This document shows, piece after piece, positions 56,233 to 64,000 of a stretch of 64,000 bases of DNA; the first letter of the stretch is position 1, and the number at the start of each line of letters is the position of its first letter. The translations under genes and the position numbers were made by a program. This DNA is from Fidelibacterota bacterium (GTDB lineage: Bacteria > Fidelibacterota > Marinisomatia > Marinisomatales > TCS55), in contig JAERSH010000065.1 of the NCBI GenBank assembly GCA_016845785.1, positions 32,704-96,703 on the forward strand, given 5' to 3'. Under the pieces are notes generated by a model. It had not been told where the DNA came from and did no database searches. It saw only the letters and a program-made list of their open reading frames with translations.

Positions 56233-57171
56233 TTATTCATCCTTCTTGTCATAAGCCTTAATGATATCCCGCACCAGTTTATGCCGAACCACATCCGATT
56301 CATCCAATTGTGAAAAGCCTATGCCGTCAATCCCTTTTAGGATATTGATGACTTGAAGCAAACCCGATTCATTTTTCTTCGGCAAGTCGATCTGGGTTAT
56401 ATCACCCGTAATGATTGATTTGGAATTCACGCCCAATCGAGTGAGAAACATCTTCATCTGCATGGTGGTGGCATTCTGGGCTTCATCCAAAATCATGAAT
56501 GCATTATTTAATGTTCGCCCGCGCATATAAGCCAATGGAATGACTTCAATGGTATTGTTGGCCAATAATGGCTTTAGGCGAGTGGATGGCATCATATCTC
56601 CCAGTGCATCATATAAGGGTGTTAAGTAGGGATCCACTTTTTCTTTCAGATCCCCGGGGAGAAATCCCAGGTTTTCACCCGCTTCCACCGCGGGACGACA
56701 CAAGACGATTCGATCCACTTCTCGATTGTCCAATGCTGCCACGGCAAAGGCGACGGCAAGGTATGTTTTTCCTGTTCCCGCAGGCCCCACCGAAAATACA
56801 ATATCATTTTTCCGTACCGTATTGATGTAGGCTTCCTGCCCTGAGGTTCGGGCGGTGATGGCGCCTTTTCTTCCGTAATGAACGGTGGTGCTTAGATTGT
56901 CTGTATCATGGCCATTCTGAGATGCAGTCACATTGATGAGTGTTTTTACATCATCTTGTGTAAGGGAACCTTTACGATTCAGTGTGGAACCCATTTCATG
57001 AAACACTTCATGAATGATGGATACTTCATTTTCATCACCATCAATTTTGATGATATTCCCTCGAACAATGATTTGACTGGAAAACGCATCTTCCACCAAT
57101 TTCAAATTCGCATCTGCAGGACCAAACAGTTGGCTCAGCTCAATCCCTTTTAATTCAATAGTCTTTTCCAT
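56233..57171 (-). CDS. phoH: PhoH-family ATPase
   Basis: A 312-residue PhoH-like protein with an N-terminal KH-like part (about 1-80) and a C-terminal ATPase. Walker A is FSVGPAGTGKTYLAVAFA and Walker B FMILDEAQNATTMQMKMFLTR. Other family blocks are RPAVEAGENLGFLPGD and IEVIPLAYMRGRTLNN. PhoH proteins bind nucleotides and RNA and are often linked to ribosome maturation (near ybeY); here ybeY is not adjacent. It diverges from the lipoprotein gene at 57255, with 83 bases between the two starts. Confidence 0.93.
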   Translation of the reverse strand: MEKTIELKGIELSQLFGPADANLKLVEDAFSSQIIVRGNIIKIDGDENEVSIIHEVFHEMGSTLNRKGSLTQDDVKTLINVTASQNGHDTDNLSTTVHYGRKGAITARTSGQEAYINTVRKNDIVFSVGPAGTGKTYLAVAFAVAALDNREVDRIVLCRPAVEAGENLGFLPGDLKEKVDPYLTPLYDALGDMMPSTRLKPLLANNTIEVIPLAYMRGRTLNNAFMILDEAQNATTMQMKMFLTRLGVNSKSIITGDITQIDLPKKNESGLLQVINILKGIDGIGFSQLDESDVVRHKLVRDIIKAYDKKDE

Positions 57172-57254
57172 AACCCCAATTATTATGTTTAACTTTAGGA
57201 CTGAATTTAGTCAATTTCACAAGGAATTCATCAGCCTTCGGCACAGCTGATCCC

Positions 57255-58124
57255 ATGAAAAAGCAATCGACCTTCATCCTCCTTGGCATATTGCTGTGGA
57301 TAACAGGATGCTCAACAAATACCAATACCTTAAGTCGGTATATATCCAAAGAAAAGAATATTCAATTTCTTGTGGATCAAGGCCGTTCCCATTGGGAGCA
57401 GCGCGTGGATGGTGAAAATGCCCGCACGGCTCGTCTGTTTTTATCCAAGGCCAATGCCTTAAATCCTGATGATCAAGCCGTGACCGCACTCTATTCTCAG
57501 TCCTGCCATTTTATCGGATATTATATTGAAAATGATCCCCTTAAATCCGATTCCTTATTTTTAAAAGGTATGGAAGCTGCCTGGGAATTCATCATTTCTA
57601 CCGATGCATATCAAGAAGGGGTTGCCCTTTCTGACGGTGATTCAACCGCCAAAATGATTGCAGGACTTGAAAATGCAACGCAAGATATGGTGCCTGTGCT
57701 CTATTGGTGGGTATCTAATTATTCAAGGTATTTAGTCACAAAGCCTGTGATGGAGCGATTAAAACAGCGAGATATTATTGAAACGGCACTCCACCGGATT
57801 TTGGCACTCCAGCCGGATTTCTTTTATCATGGTGCCAACCGAATATTTGGCGGTATCTATGCGCGATTGCCCGGTGTAGATCTCAACCATTCCGTCACTA
57901 ATTTTGAAAAGTCCATTCAAGGCAGTCCCAATTATATGGGGACCTATGTAATCCGGGCGAAATACCTTTATACTAAAAGTGGAAACCGCGAGGGATTTTT
58001 AAGCGATTTACAACTTGTATTGGATGCGGATCCCACCATTTTACCGGCTGTCTCTCCGGAAAACTTATTTGAACAAGAAAAAGCCAGAGCCCTGTTGACA
58101 CAAGTTTCTTCTCTGTTCGAATAA
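57255..58124 (+). CDS. TatT-like periplasmic lipoprotein
   Basis: A 289-residue lipoprotein: signal peptide with lipobox WITGCSTN (cysteine about residue 19) and a body of helical TPR-like repeats. The C-terminal blocks YMGTYVIRAKYLYTKSGNRE and SPENLFEQEKARALL resemble the TatT component of TRAP-transporter-associated systems. In Treponema TatT forms a trimer with the TRAP-binding protein. No TRAP transporter genes are in this window, so the partner is unknown. It is the first of a run of plus-strand genes. Confidence 0.68.
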   Translation: MKKQSTFILLGILLWITGCSTNTNTLSRYISKEKNIQFLVDQGRSHWEQRVDGENARTARLFLSKANALNPDDQAVTALYSQSCHFIGYYIENDPLKSDSLFLKGMEAAWEFIISTDAYQEGVALSDGDSTAKMIAGLENATQDMVPVLYWWVSNYSRYLVTKPVMERLKQRDIIETALHRILALQPDFFYHGANRIFGGIYARLPGVDLNHSVTNFEKSIQGSPNYMGTYVIRAKYLYTKSGNREGFLSDLQLVLDADPTILPAVSPENLFEQEKARALLTQVSSLFE

Positions 58125-58174
58125 GTCCAGCGATTTCTCTGGCAGTTCTCCTTCTCCTCGTTTCAAATTAGACC

Positions 58175-58744
58175 ATGATTCTTCAAGTGGTCTTATGGAC
58201 TTTACTGGTCCTATTCAGCATTATCATCCTATTGATGGTTCTCCCCTATCGATTGACTTTCCGGGGAAGAATGGTCTGGAAAACCGAACAAAAAGACGGA
58301 AATGCTGCCATTCATTTCGGCGGAGTAAATCGGGGACTATCCGTTGCCCTCTACCCTTCAAGGCACATTGGTGTAGGGAAATATAACCATCCATTATTTT
58401 CGTTTTCTTTCCCCCACAAGAAAAAACGAAAGGCATCAAAAAAGAAGGATCGGCCGAAACGCCCATATCTTAAAATGGGGAAAGCAGCTTTATCCGAAAT
58501 TCAATTTGATCAAATTTCATTGACCGGGAACTTGGGCCTCCCCAATCCAATGCATACAGGGCTCATCTATGGATGGACGCAATCTATTGGCAATTTTATC
58601 AACATCGATAGACTGCATGTGGGCATCTCCCCACTATTCAATAATCGATTTGAAACTGATTTGGATGGGCAATTTCGCCTGAAGATGGTACCAGGGAAAG
58701 TTCTGTGGCAGGCAGGAAAAACTTATTTTAAATTCAAGGCATGA
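58175..58744 (+). CDS. DUF2953-like membrane protein
   Basis: A 189-residue protein with an N-terminal membrane helix (about 4-24) and a lysine-rich stretch at 86-100. The C-terminal part has the pattern SLTGNLGLPNPMHTGLIYGW, which resembles DUF2953 (Bacillus YtfI). The next gene is YtfJ-like, matching the ytfI-ytfJ pair of sporulating Firmicutes. The assignment rests on the pattern and on this neighbourhood. The gene starts 50 bases after the lipoprotein gene. Confidence 0.58.
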   Translation: MILQVVLWTLLVLFSIIILLMVLPYRLTFRGRMVWKTEQKDGNAAIHFGGVNRGLSVALYPSRHIGVGKYNHPLFSFSFPHKKKRKASKKKDRPKRPYLKMGKAALSEIQFDQISLTGNLGLPNPMHTGLIYGWTQSIGNFINIDRLHVGISPLFNNRFETDLDGQFRLKMVPGKVLWQAGKTYFKFKA

Positions 58745-58754
58745 AAGGGAATCC

Positions 58755-59126
58755 ATGAATATTGCAGAATTAATTAAAAATACATTAAAAGAAGCCCAAG
58801 ACCTTATGTCATCACGAACCGTGGTGGGCGAACCCATAAAAACTGATACCCATACGGTCATACCCGTATCCAAGGTCATGTTCGGTTTTGGCGGTGGTGG
58901 TGGTGAAAAAGGCGGCACAGAAAGCGGTGAAGGCGTTGGCGGTGGATGGTCTATTGAGCCTGTGGCTTTTGTCATTGTTGGCCAAGATGGGGCTAAACTC
59001 ATGACCATTGGCGATAAAGAAAGTATTGCGGGCCGTCTGATGGATCTGGCGCCATCTGTCATCGATACCGTAAAAGAAATGGTGGGAAATGATTCTGAAT
59101 CATCTGAAGAGGAGGCATCGGAATGA
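58755..59126 (+). CDS. YtfJ/GerW-family protein
   Basis: A 123-residue protein of the YtfJ/GerW family. The N-terminal part (LIKNTLKEAQDLMSSRTVVGE) is followed by HTVIPVSKVMFGFGGGGGE and a glycine/serine loop, then GWSIEPVAFVIV, the usual family core. In Bacillus it is a spore-coat protein, but non-sporulating bacteria also carry it, with unknown function. The start has a GGGAA box. The stop overlaps the CBS gene as ATGA, so the two are translationally coupled. Confidence 0.82.
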   Translation: MNIAELIKNTLKEAQDLMSSRTVVGEPIKTDTHTVIPVSKVMFGFGGGGGEKGGTESGEGVGGGWSIEPVAFVIVGQDGAKLMTIGDKESIAGRLMDLAPSVIDTVKEMVGNDSESSEEEASE

Positions 59127-59506
59127 AGCCAACATCTGTTCGAGATATTATGGCGACGAAACTCCTCACTTTCACACCGGAAACGAAAGTAGTGGCAGCC
59201 ATTAAGGCATTGGTCGATCGCAAATTTTCAGGGGCACCTGTTGTAGATGAGCGCGGGGACCTTGTGGGGATTCTATCCGAAATGGATTGCATGGAAACAG
59301 TGGTCCAAAATCTTTACTATGGCGAAACAGGTGGTGATGTAAAAGATTTTATGTCAACGAATGTGACGACGGTCAATCCTGAAATGGGTATTGTTGATCT
59401 AGCGCAAATGCTTCAAGAAAAACATTTTAGACGACTCCCTGTTGTGGAAAATGGAAAATTAATAGGCCAAGTGAGCCGAAGGGATGTGCTGAAGGCCATT
59501 CAATAA
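59123..59506 (+). CDS. Two-CBS-domain protein
   Basis: A 127-residue protein made of two CBS domains (about residues 1-62 and 68-127): VRDIMATKLLTFTPETKVVA with FSGAPVVDERGDLVGILSE, then FMSTNVTTVNPEMGIVDLAQ with FRRLPVVENGKLIGQVSRRD. CBS pairs bind AMP, ATP or similar nucleotides. It is preceded by a GAGGAGG box and overlaps the YtfJ-like gene, suggesting one regulatory unit. The target it controls is not visible. Confidence 0.9.
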   Translation: MKPTSVRDIMATKLLTFTPETKVVAAIKALVDRKFSGAPVVDERGDLVGILSEMDCMETVVQNLYYGETGGDVKDFMSTNVTTVNPEMGIVDLAQMLQEKHFRRLPVVENGKLIGQVSRRDVLKAIQ

Positions 59507-59540
59507 AATTATTAACCCAATTCAAAGAGGAGGTTTCATC

Positions 59541-62500
59541 ATGAGGAGGATGATTCAATTTATTTTAGTGTTCAGCATGAGTTTCATTTATGCCGATTCA
59601 CTGGATGTATTTTTTAAAGATGCCATGCAATGGCGTAATATTGGTCCATTTCGCGGTGGCAGATCGCTCACAGCCGTGGGTGTCCCCTCTCAACCTCTTA
59701 CCTATTATTTTGGTTCCGTTGGCGGCGGTGTATGGAAAACAACTGACGCAGGACTGGAATGGAAAAATGTGTCCGATGGATATTTCAAAACGGGATCTGT
59801 AGGTGCATTGGCCGTGGCCGAATCGGATCCCAATGTCATCTATGCAGGGATGGGTGAAGCATGCATCCGCCCCGTTATGACCTCTCATGGAGATGGTGTT
59901 TATAAATCCATGGATGCAGGTGAAACTTGGTCCCATATTGGATTGGAGAACTCCCGAACCATCTCTCAAGTCCTCGTCCATCCAAAAGATGAAAATTTAG
60001 TTTATGTGGCGGTACAGGGCGATCAGTATCAAGCCAGTGAAGACCGCGGTGTATATCGTTCCACTGATGGTGGTTCAACTTGGGAAAAAGTCCTTTATGT
60101 CAATGACCATTCAGGCGCCAGCGGCATCAGCATGGATTTGAACAATCCACGCATTTTATATGCATCTTTGTGGGACCATCATCGGCAACCGTGGCAAATG
60201 CGGTCTGGTGGTGAAGGAAGCGGCGTTTATAAATCCACTGATGGTGGAACCACTTGGAATAAATTAACCAAAGGCCTCCCGGAAAAATTGGGCAAAACGG
60301 ATGTAAGCGTTTCCGGAGCCAATTCTAAAGTCGTTTATGTAATTGCAGAGGCAGAAAAAGGTGGATTATTCCGTTCTGATAATGGCGGTAAATCATTCAA
60401 AAGGGTGAATAGTGATCGCATCCTTATCGCCAGGAGCTGGTATTATATCCATGTATTTGCTGATCCTCAAGATGAAAATGTGGTGTACGTACTCAATGCG
60501 CCTTTTATGAAATCGACGGATGGTGGTAAATCATTTAAGCGCATCTCTGTCCCCCATGGTGATAATCATGGTTTATGGATCAACCCTTACGATAATACCA
60601 ATATGATTAATGCCAACGATGGTGGCGCCAATATTTCATTTAACGGAGGTAAATCTTGGTCCACTCAAAAAAATCAACCCACCGCTCAGTTTTATCGCGT
60701 CATTACAGATAATCGTTTCCCCTACTATGTATATGCAGGCCAGCAGGATAATTCCAGTGTGGCCGTCCCCAGTGCCACCAGCGGCCGTGGCATTGATTGG
60801 TCTGATTGGTATCGTGCAGCCGGTTGTGAAAGTGCCTATCTTGCATTTGATCCGGATAACCCTATTGAAGTATATGGCGGATGTTATCAGGGGTTGATTG
60901 AAAAACTGAATGTGGTTACCCAAAAAAGCCGAAGCATAATGGCTTATGAATATTTGGGGCTTGGATCTGTGGCTAAAGATCAGAAGTATCGCTTCAATTG
61001 GAATGCACCTATTTTCGTATCGCCTCATAATCCCCAAACCATTTACCATGCAGGTAATGTATTATTCAAAACCACCGATGGGGGCGACTCCTGGGATATC
61101 ATTAGTCCGGACCTCACCAAAAATGATATAGAAAAACAAAATTGGGGCAGCGTCCCTTTCACCAATGAAGCGGCCGGAGGTGAAGTGTATAACACCATCC
61201 TTTATGCGGTGGAATCCCAACATGAGGCCGGTACCATCTGGGCTGGAACGGATGATGGTTTAATTCATATTACACGAGATGGCGGCAATAATTGGAAGAA
61301 TGTAACGCCTCGCAGCATGGATGAAGGTATGGTCAATGCCATTGAGATTTCTCCCCATGACCCCGGTACAGCCTATGTGGCGTTTACCAAATATAAGTTC
61401 GGTGACTTGAAGCCATATATTTATAAAACCACCAATTATGGCAAAAGCTGGACCATGCGGACTAAAGGCATCCCTGATGATGCATTCGTTCGAGTGGTGA
61501 GAGAAGATCATCACAATAAAGGGCTCCTATACGCCGGGACTGAAACGGGATTGTATCTATCCGATAATGGCGGTAAATCATGGGTGCCATTTCAACTCAA
61601 TTTGCCTGTCACACCGATTACGGATCTGACCATTCGTAATAATGATTTGGTGGCGTCTACCCAAGGTCGGGCATTCTGGATTTTGGATGACCTGACCCCT
61701 CTTCATCAATATGCATCCAGTATTGAAAAATCGTCCCTCCATTTATTCGAACCGAGAACGGCCTATCGCACATCCGGTGGAAGCGGCAAATCCACCACCA
61801 TGGGGCAAAATCCGCCCAGTGGTGCAGTCCTTCTCTACCACCTTTCTGAATCGTTTGGAAAGGATGCTGAATTAAAGCTTGAGGTAATAAGTGAGAATGG
61901 AGATGTGGTTCGGACTATTACCAATAAAGGGGGGAAATCATCCAAAACATTTGGCGGTTCCCATAAACCTTCGATAATACCCGCGAAACAAGGGATGAAC
62001 CGGTTTGTGTGGAATTTCAGAATTGATGATTTGACCACCGTTCCCGATGTATCTTTTTATGGCGGGTATAGCGGATACCGTGTAGGCCCGGGGGACTACA
62101 TCATTCAATTGACTTTAGATGATAAAACTGTTTCTCAACCATTAACAGTTCAAAATGATCCTCGTATTGATATCAGAGGTCAGGATACTAAGGCCCATCA
62201 AGAATTGATGGCGGATCTTTACGACCAAATCAATGACCTTCATGCATCAATAGTGAAAGCGAGAAGCATCCGCGGTCAAATTCAAACCATGAATAAGCGA
62301 TTGAAGGAAAAAGATGGGATGGATGCTTTAATCGAAGCAGGACAATCTGCCATTGATGTCATTGATCAATGGGAAGGGAATGTGATGCAAACGGATATGG
62401 AAACATTTCAGGATGTGGTTAACTTCCTCAATCGTTTGAATTCCCATATGATCAATTTGCTTCAGACCATTGATGGTTCTGACCCCCCATTGACTCAAGG

Positions 62501-62642
62501 CCAGCGTGAACGATATGCGGACCTCATGGATGATTGGGATATGTATAAAGAAAATTTTGAAAATATCCTGAATAATGAAGTGAATGAATTCAATACACAA
62601 TATAAAGCCGCCGGATTGCCTGCGGTTATAATTCCAAACTAA
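59541..62642 (+). CDS. Secreted sortilin/BNR-repeat protein
   Basis: A 1033-residue secreted protein (signal peptide ending near SFIYA). About ten Asp-box (BNR) repeats of the form S-x-D-x-G-x-x-W occur between residues 60 and 700, for instance KTTDAGLEW, KSMDAGETW, RSTDGGSTW, KSTDGGTTW, KTTDGGDSW, TRDGGNNW and LSDNGGKSW. They form a ten-bladed beta-propeller like that of the VPS10/sortilin type. The C-terminal 250 residues hold a coiled segment around 900-1033. Similar large proteins are common in FCB genomes and are often annotated as glycosyl hydrolases without proof. The start has AGGAGG seven bases upstream. Confidence 0.85.
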   Translation: MRRMIQFILVFSMSFIYADSLDVFFKDAMQWRNIGPFRGGRSLTAVGVPSQPLTYYFGSVGGGVWKTTDAGLEWKNVSDGYFKTGSVGALAVAESDPNVIYAGMGEACIRPVMTSHGDGVYKSMDAGETWSHIGLENSRTISQVLVHPKDENLVYVAVQGDQYQASEDRGVYRSTDGGSTWEKVLYVNDHSGASGISMDLNNPRILYASLWDHHRQPWQMRSGGEGSGVYKSTDGGTTWNKLTKGLPEKLGKTDVSVSGANSKVVYVIAEAEKGGLFRSDNGGKSFKRVNSDRILIARSWYYIHVFADPQDENVVYVLNAPFMKSTDGGKSFKRISVPHGDNHGLWINPYDNTNMINANDGGANISFNGGKSWSTQKNQPTAQFYRVITDNRFPYYVYAGQQDNSSVAVPSATSGRGIDWSDWYRAAGCESAYLAFDPDNPIEVYGGCYQGLIEKLNVVTQKSRSIMAYEYLGLGSVAKDQKYRFNWNAPIFVSPHNPQTIYHAGNVLFKTTDGGDSWDIISPDLTKNDIEKQNWGSVPFTNEAAGGEVYNTILYAVESQHEAGTIWAGTDDGLIHITRDGGNNWKNVTPRSMDEGMVNAIEISPHDPGTAYVAFTKYKFGDLKPYIYKTTNYGKSWTMRTKGIPDDAFVRVVREDHHNKGLLYAGTETGLYLSDNGGKSWVPFQLNLPVTPITDLTIRNNDLVASTQGRAFWILDDLTPLHQYASSIEKSSLHLFEPRTAYRTSGGSGKSTTMGQNPPSGAVLLYHLSESFGKDAELKLEVISENGDVVRTITNKGGKSSKTFGGSHKPSIIPAKQGMNRFVWNFRIDDLTTVPDVSFYGGYSGYRVGPGDYIIQLTLDDKTVSQPLTVQNDPRIDIRGQDTKAHQELMADLYDQINDLHASIVKARSIRGQIQTMNKRLKEKDGMDALIEAGQSAIDVIDQWEGNVMQTDMETFQDVVNFLNRLNSHMINLLQTIDGSDPPLTQGQRERYADLMDDWDMYKENFENILNNEVNEFNTQYKAAGLPAVIIPN

Positions 62643-62653
62643 CATTCAACTTT

Positions 62654-62675
62654 CCCCTCCTTGAAAAAGGAGGGG
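62654..62675 (+). repeat. GC-rich palindromic repeat with terminator-like hairpin
   Basis: Nine-base perfect stem CCCCTCCTT/AAGGAGGGG with a four-base loop GAAA, 12 bases after the stop of the BNR gene, followed by ATTGAGGGGTGTGG at 62676-62689. No T-run follows, so it is a poor factor-independent terminator. The pattern resembles dispersed intergenic palindromes seen in many Bacteroidota-type genomes. The rest of the 213-base gap (62690-62855) shows no clear gene. Confidence 0.55.
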
Positions 62676-62855
62676 ATTGAGGGGTGTGGTTTATATTAAT
62701 GAATTAACTGTAGAAATGATTCCCTTTAATATGTAAAGTGAGACTAGTTTTTCCGCGCTGCCATATTCAAGAAGAATCCACGATAGTAAGAAAAATCTTT
62801 GATTAAAAATGAGTAATTATCCACTTCCTTCGGCAAACTCAGTAATTGAATAATT

Positions 62856-63884
62856 TTAATCCCAAAAATGAATTTTTTCTACCGGAATAAACCCAGACAA
62901 ACTTTCTTTCATAAAATGTGTAACTGCCAATCGTTCCGATTGGGTAACCGTCACCACTCCATCAGCATTCTCAAATTGTTGATAATATACATTTGATTCG
63001 GGGCTAGACTTACGAATTCGGTTAAAATAATCCTGCCCCATACGGAATACACCTACCGTTGCATCAAAAATTTGATCTCCCTCCAATGTAGATATGACCT
63101 TATCAATCAATGCTTTGTAATCCGATTCCCATCCGGAGTAAATCATCACTGGATCAAAGCATATCCTTACCTTCCACCCTTTTTCCATGGCAGACCGAAC
63201 GGCAGCAAGACGTTTGGTTAAAGGTGGCGTATTTAATTCATTGGCCTTAACCACTTTTTCAGGTGACAACGTCCATGCCAGCAATACTTGATCCGTTGGA
63301 ACCATCTCATCAATGGCACTGAATAAGGCACTTTTGGTCCGCACTTCTAATTGAAGTTCAGGATGTTGTTTTGCAAAATCAATCCATGCTCGAGTCATGG
63401 GGAGTATATTTTCGAAGGCCAAGAGATCTGTATTATATGAAATGGACAACATCATGGGATCCTCGGGAAAAGGTCTTTTCACCATTTCATCTTCCACCGA
63501 TTTTTGCATATCATCCTGATTCACAAACACAACCAAATTGGCTGAGGGGTACATCCCTTGCAGAAAACAGTAATCACAATTATAGAGACAATTTAGGATG
63601 GGTGTATTGTAATAGAAATTTTTGAAACCACCATCTTGAAGTATATCCGTCCCCTTATAGATAAAAGGTGGTTTCTTCACTGCCAAAATCAATTTCATGG
63701 ATTGCTTCTGAGTTTGAAAATCTTGGTTGGGTCGATTGAAGATGGACTTATAATCCGGTACTTCCACCACTTCAGCTTTGGGAAATCGATCAAAGCAATC
63801 ATAGGCTAATGGATAGTCTAGCGCTGCAGACTCCACATAAATGTGAGAAAATTTAGGCAGAAAGCTGTTGTCTGATTTTTTCAA
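62856..63884 (-). CDS. Spore photoproduct lyase-like radical SAM protein
   Basis: A 342-residue radical SAM protein of the SPL family. The Fe-S cluster motif is CLYNCDYCFLQ (C-x3-C-x2-C, near residue 101). Other family blocks are FYYNTPILNCLYNC, SYNTDLLAFENI and RICFDPVMIYSGWESDY. SPL repairs the spore photoproduct in endospores, but related proteins occur in non-sporulating bacteria with unknown substrate. The start codon is a TTG at 63882-63884 with AAAGGA eight bases upstream, overlapping the end of the neighbouring partial gene by 32 bases. No sporulation genes are seen apart from the YtfJ/DUF2953 pair. Confidence 0.83.
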   Translation of the reverse strand: MKKSDNSFLPKFSHIYVESAALDYPLAYDCFDRFPKAEVVEVPDYKSIFNRPNQDFQTQKQSMKLILAVKKPPFIYKGTDILQDGGFKNFYYNTPILNCLYNCDYCFLQGMYPSANLVVFVNQDDMQKSVEDEMVKRPFPEDPMMLSISYNTDLLAFENILPMTRAWIDFAKQHPELQLEVRTKSALFSAIDEMVPTDQVLLAWTLSPEKVVKANELNTPPLTKRLAAVRSAMEKGWKVRICFDPVMIYSGWESDYKALIDKVISTLEGDQIFDATVGVFRMGQDYFNRIRKSSPESNVYYQQFENADGVVTVTQSERLAVTHFMKESLSGFIPVEKIHFWD

Positions 63885-64000
63885 AAATCTGATTCCTTTC
63901 TGCTTTTGATTTGGATGTCATTGTGAAATATTTTTCCAAAACTTCTACACTTTTACCATGGCGTTTTATAAAATTTTCTGACCATTCCATCAATTGAATC
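63853..64000 (-). CDS. C-terminal fragment of unknown protein (edge)
   Basis: Open from the right edge to a TAA at 63853-63855, 48 residues are visible, mostly charged and helical (SENFIKRHGKSVEVLEKYFT, ending KIRQQLSA). Its 3' end overlaps the start of the radical SAM gene by 32 bases in another frame. No family can be recognised from so short a piece. Confidence 0.5.
   Translation of the reverse strand, partial: IQLMEWSENFIKRHGKSVEVLEKYFTMTSKSKAERNQIFEKIRQQLSA

Noticed and set aside
58755..59126. Glycine-rich cold-shock or structural protein
   Set aside because: The glycine run lies within the YtfJ/GerW core, whose flanking blocks are clear.
62856..63884. Sign of endospore formation
   Set aside because: SPL-like proteins and YtfJ also occur in non-sporulating bacteria, and no spore-specific regulators or coat genes are seen.
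1..64000. CRISPR arrays, insertion sequences, prophage or rRNA genes
   Set aside because: No regularly spaced repeats, transposase- or phage-like proteins, or ribosomal RNA sequence were found when reading both strands.

Overview
The window is a very dense, AT-rich bacterial chromosome segment. All genes from the left edge to about 57 kb lie on the minus strand, apart from one cupredoxin-like gene at 38.2-38.9 kb. Gene content points to a Gram-negative, respiratory, facultatively denitrifying bacterium of the Fibrobacterota-Chlorobiota-Bacteroidota (FCB) type: alternative complex III, TonB-dependent receptor, outer-membrane barrel, ELFV amino-acid dehydrogenase and sortilin-like BNR protein. 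Candidatus Marinimicrobia (SAR406) or a related lineage is my best guess. This is an inference from gene content, not from a marker-gene tree.

Layout, reading with transcription (right to left) for the respiratory half. (1) 28.4-16.6 kb: an Rrf2 regulator, a membrane diheme cytochrome c, NarGHJI, two NarK-family transporters and the NO-damage repair protein RIC. (2) 16.6-8.2 kb: alternative complex III ActABCDEF, then an outer-membrane barrel protein. (3) 8.2-4.0 kb: an aa3-type oxidase operon (coxB, coxA, two coxC-like genes, coxD, a 59-residue CxxC membrane peptide). (4) A second Rrf2 regulator at 3.5-3.9 kb separates this from a second oxidase operon (coxA, coxC, coxD, a 58-residue and a 79-residue CxxC membrane peptide, coxB), which runs off the left edge. 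(5) 34.2-28.4 kb: Rieske protein, cytochrome b and an octaheme hydroxylamine-oxidoreductase-like cytochrome, followed by a sulfide:quinone-oxidoreductase-like flavoprotein, a TusE/DsrC-like protein and a DsrE-like protein. (6) 38.1-34.3 kb: membrane protein, winged-helix regulator, TonB-dependent receptor and TPR protein. (7) 46.8-40.2 kb: tRNA-Leu, a HEAT-repeat membrane protein, Rieske protein, split cytochrome b and a 1014-residue protein joining a coiled coil to eight haem sites.

The window therefore encodes three different quinol:cytochrome c type modules (ACIII, the split b6f-like complex with the giant cytochrome, and the Rieske/cyt b/octaheme module), a nitrate reductase and two haem-copper oxidases. 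I infer a branched chain. Quinol can pass electrons to nitrate through Nar, or via ACIII or the b6f-like complex to cytochrome c and oxygen. The octaheme module is a candidate for handling nitrite or hydroxylamine. No NirS, NirK, NrfA, Nor or Nos gene is visible here.

Right of 46.8 kb the content is mostly core metabolism: a trans-sulfuration-type PLP enzyme, SecA, NusB, a branched-chain amino-acid catabolic set (leucine/valine dehydrogenase, branched-chain aminotransferase, acyl-CoA dehydrogenase, thiolase) and PhoH. From 57.2 to 62.6 kb genes switch to the plus strand: TatT-like lipoprotein, DUF2953-like protein, YtfJ/GerW-like protein, CBS protein and a large sortilin/BNR-like protein. The right edge carries a spore-photoproduct-lyase-like radical SAM gene and a gene fragment, both on the minus strand. 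No intergenic stretch exceeds 300 bases. The longest are 62643-62855, 56022-56232 and 38057-38239. No CRISPR array, insertion sequence, prophage or rRNA gene was seen.
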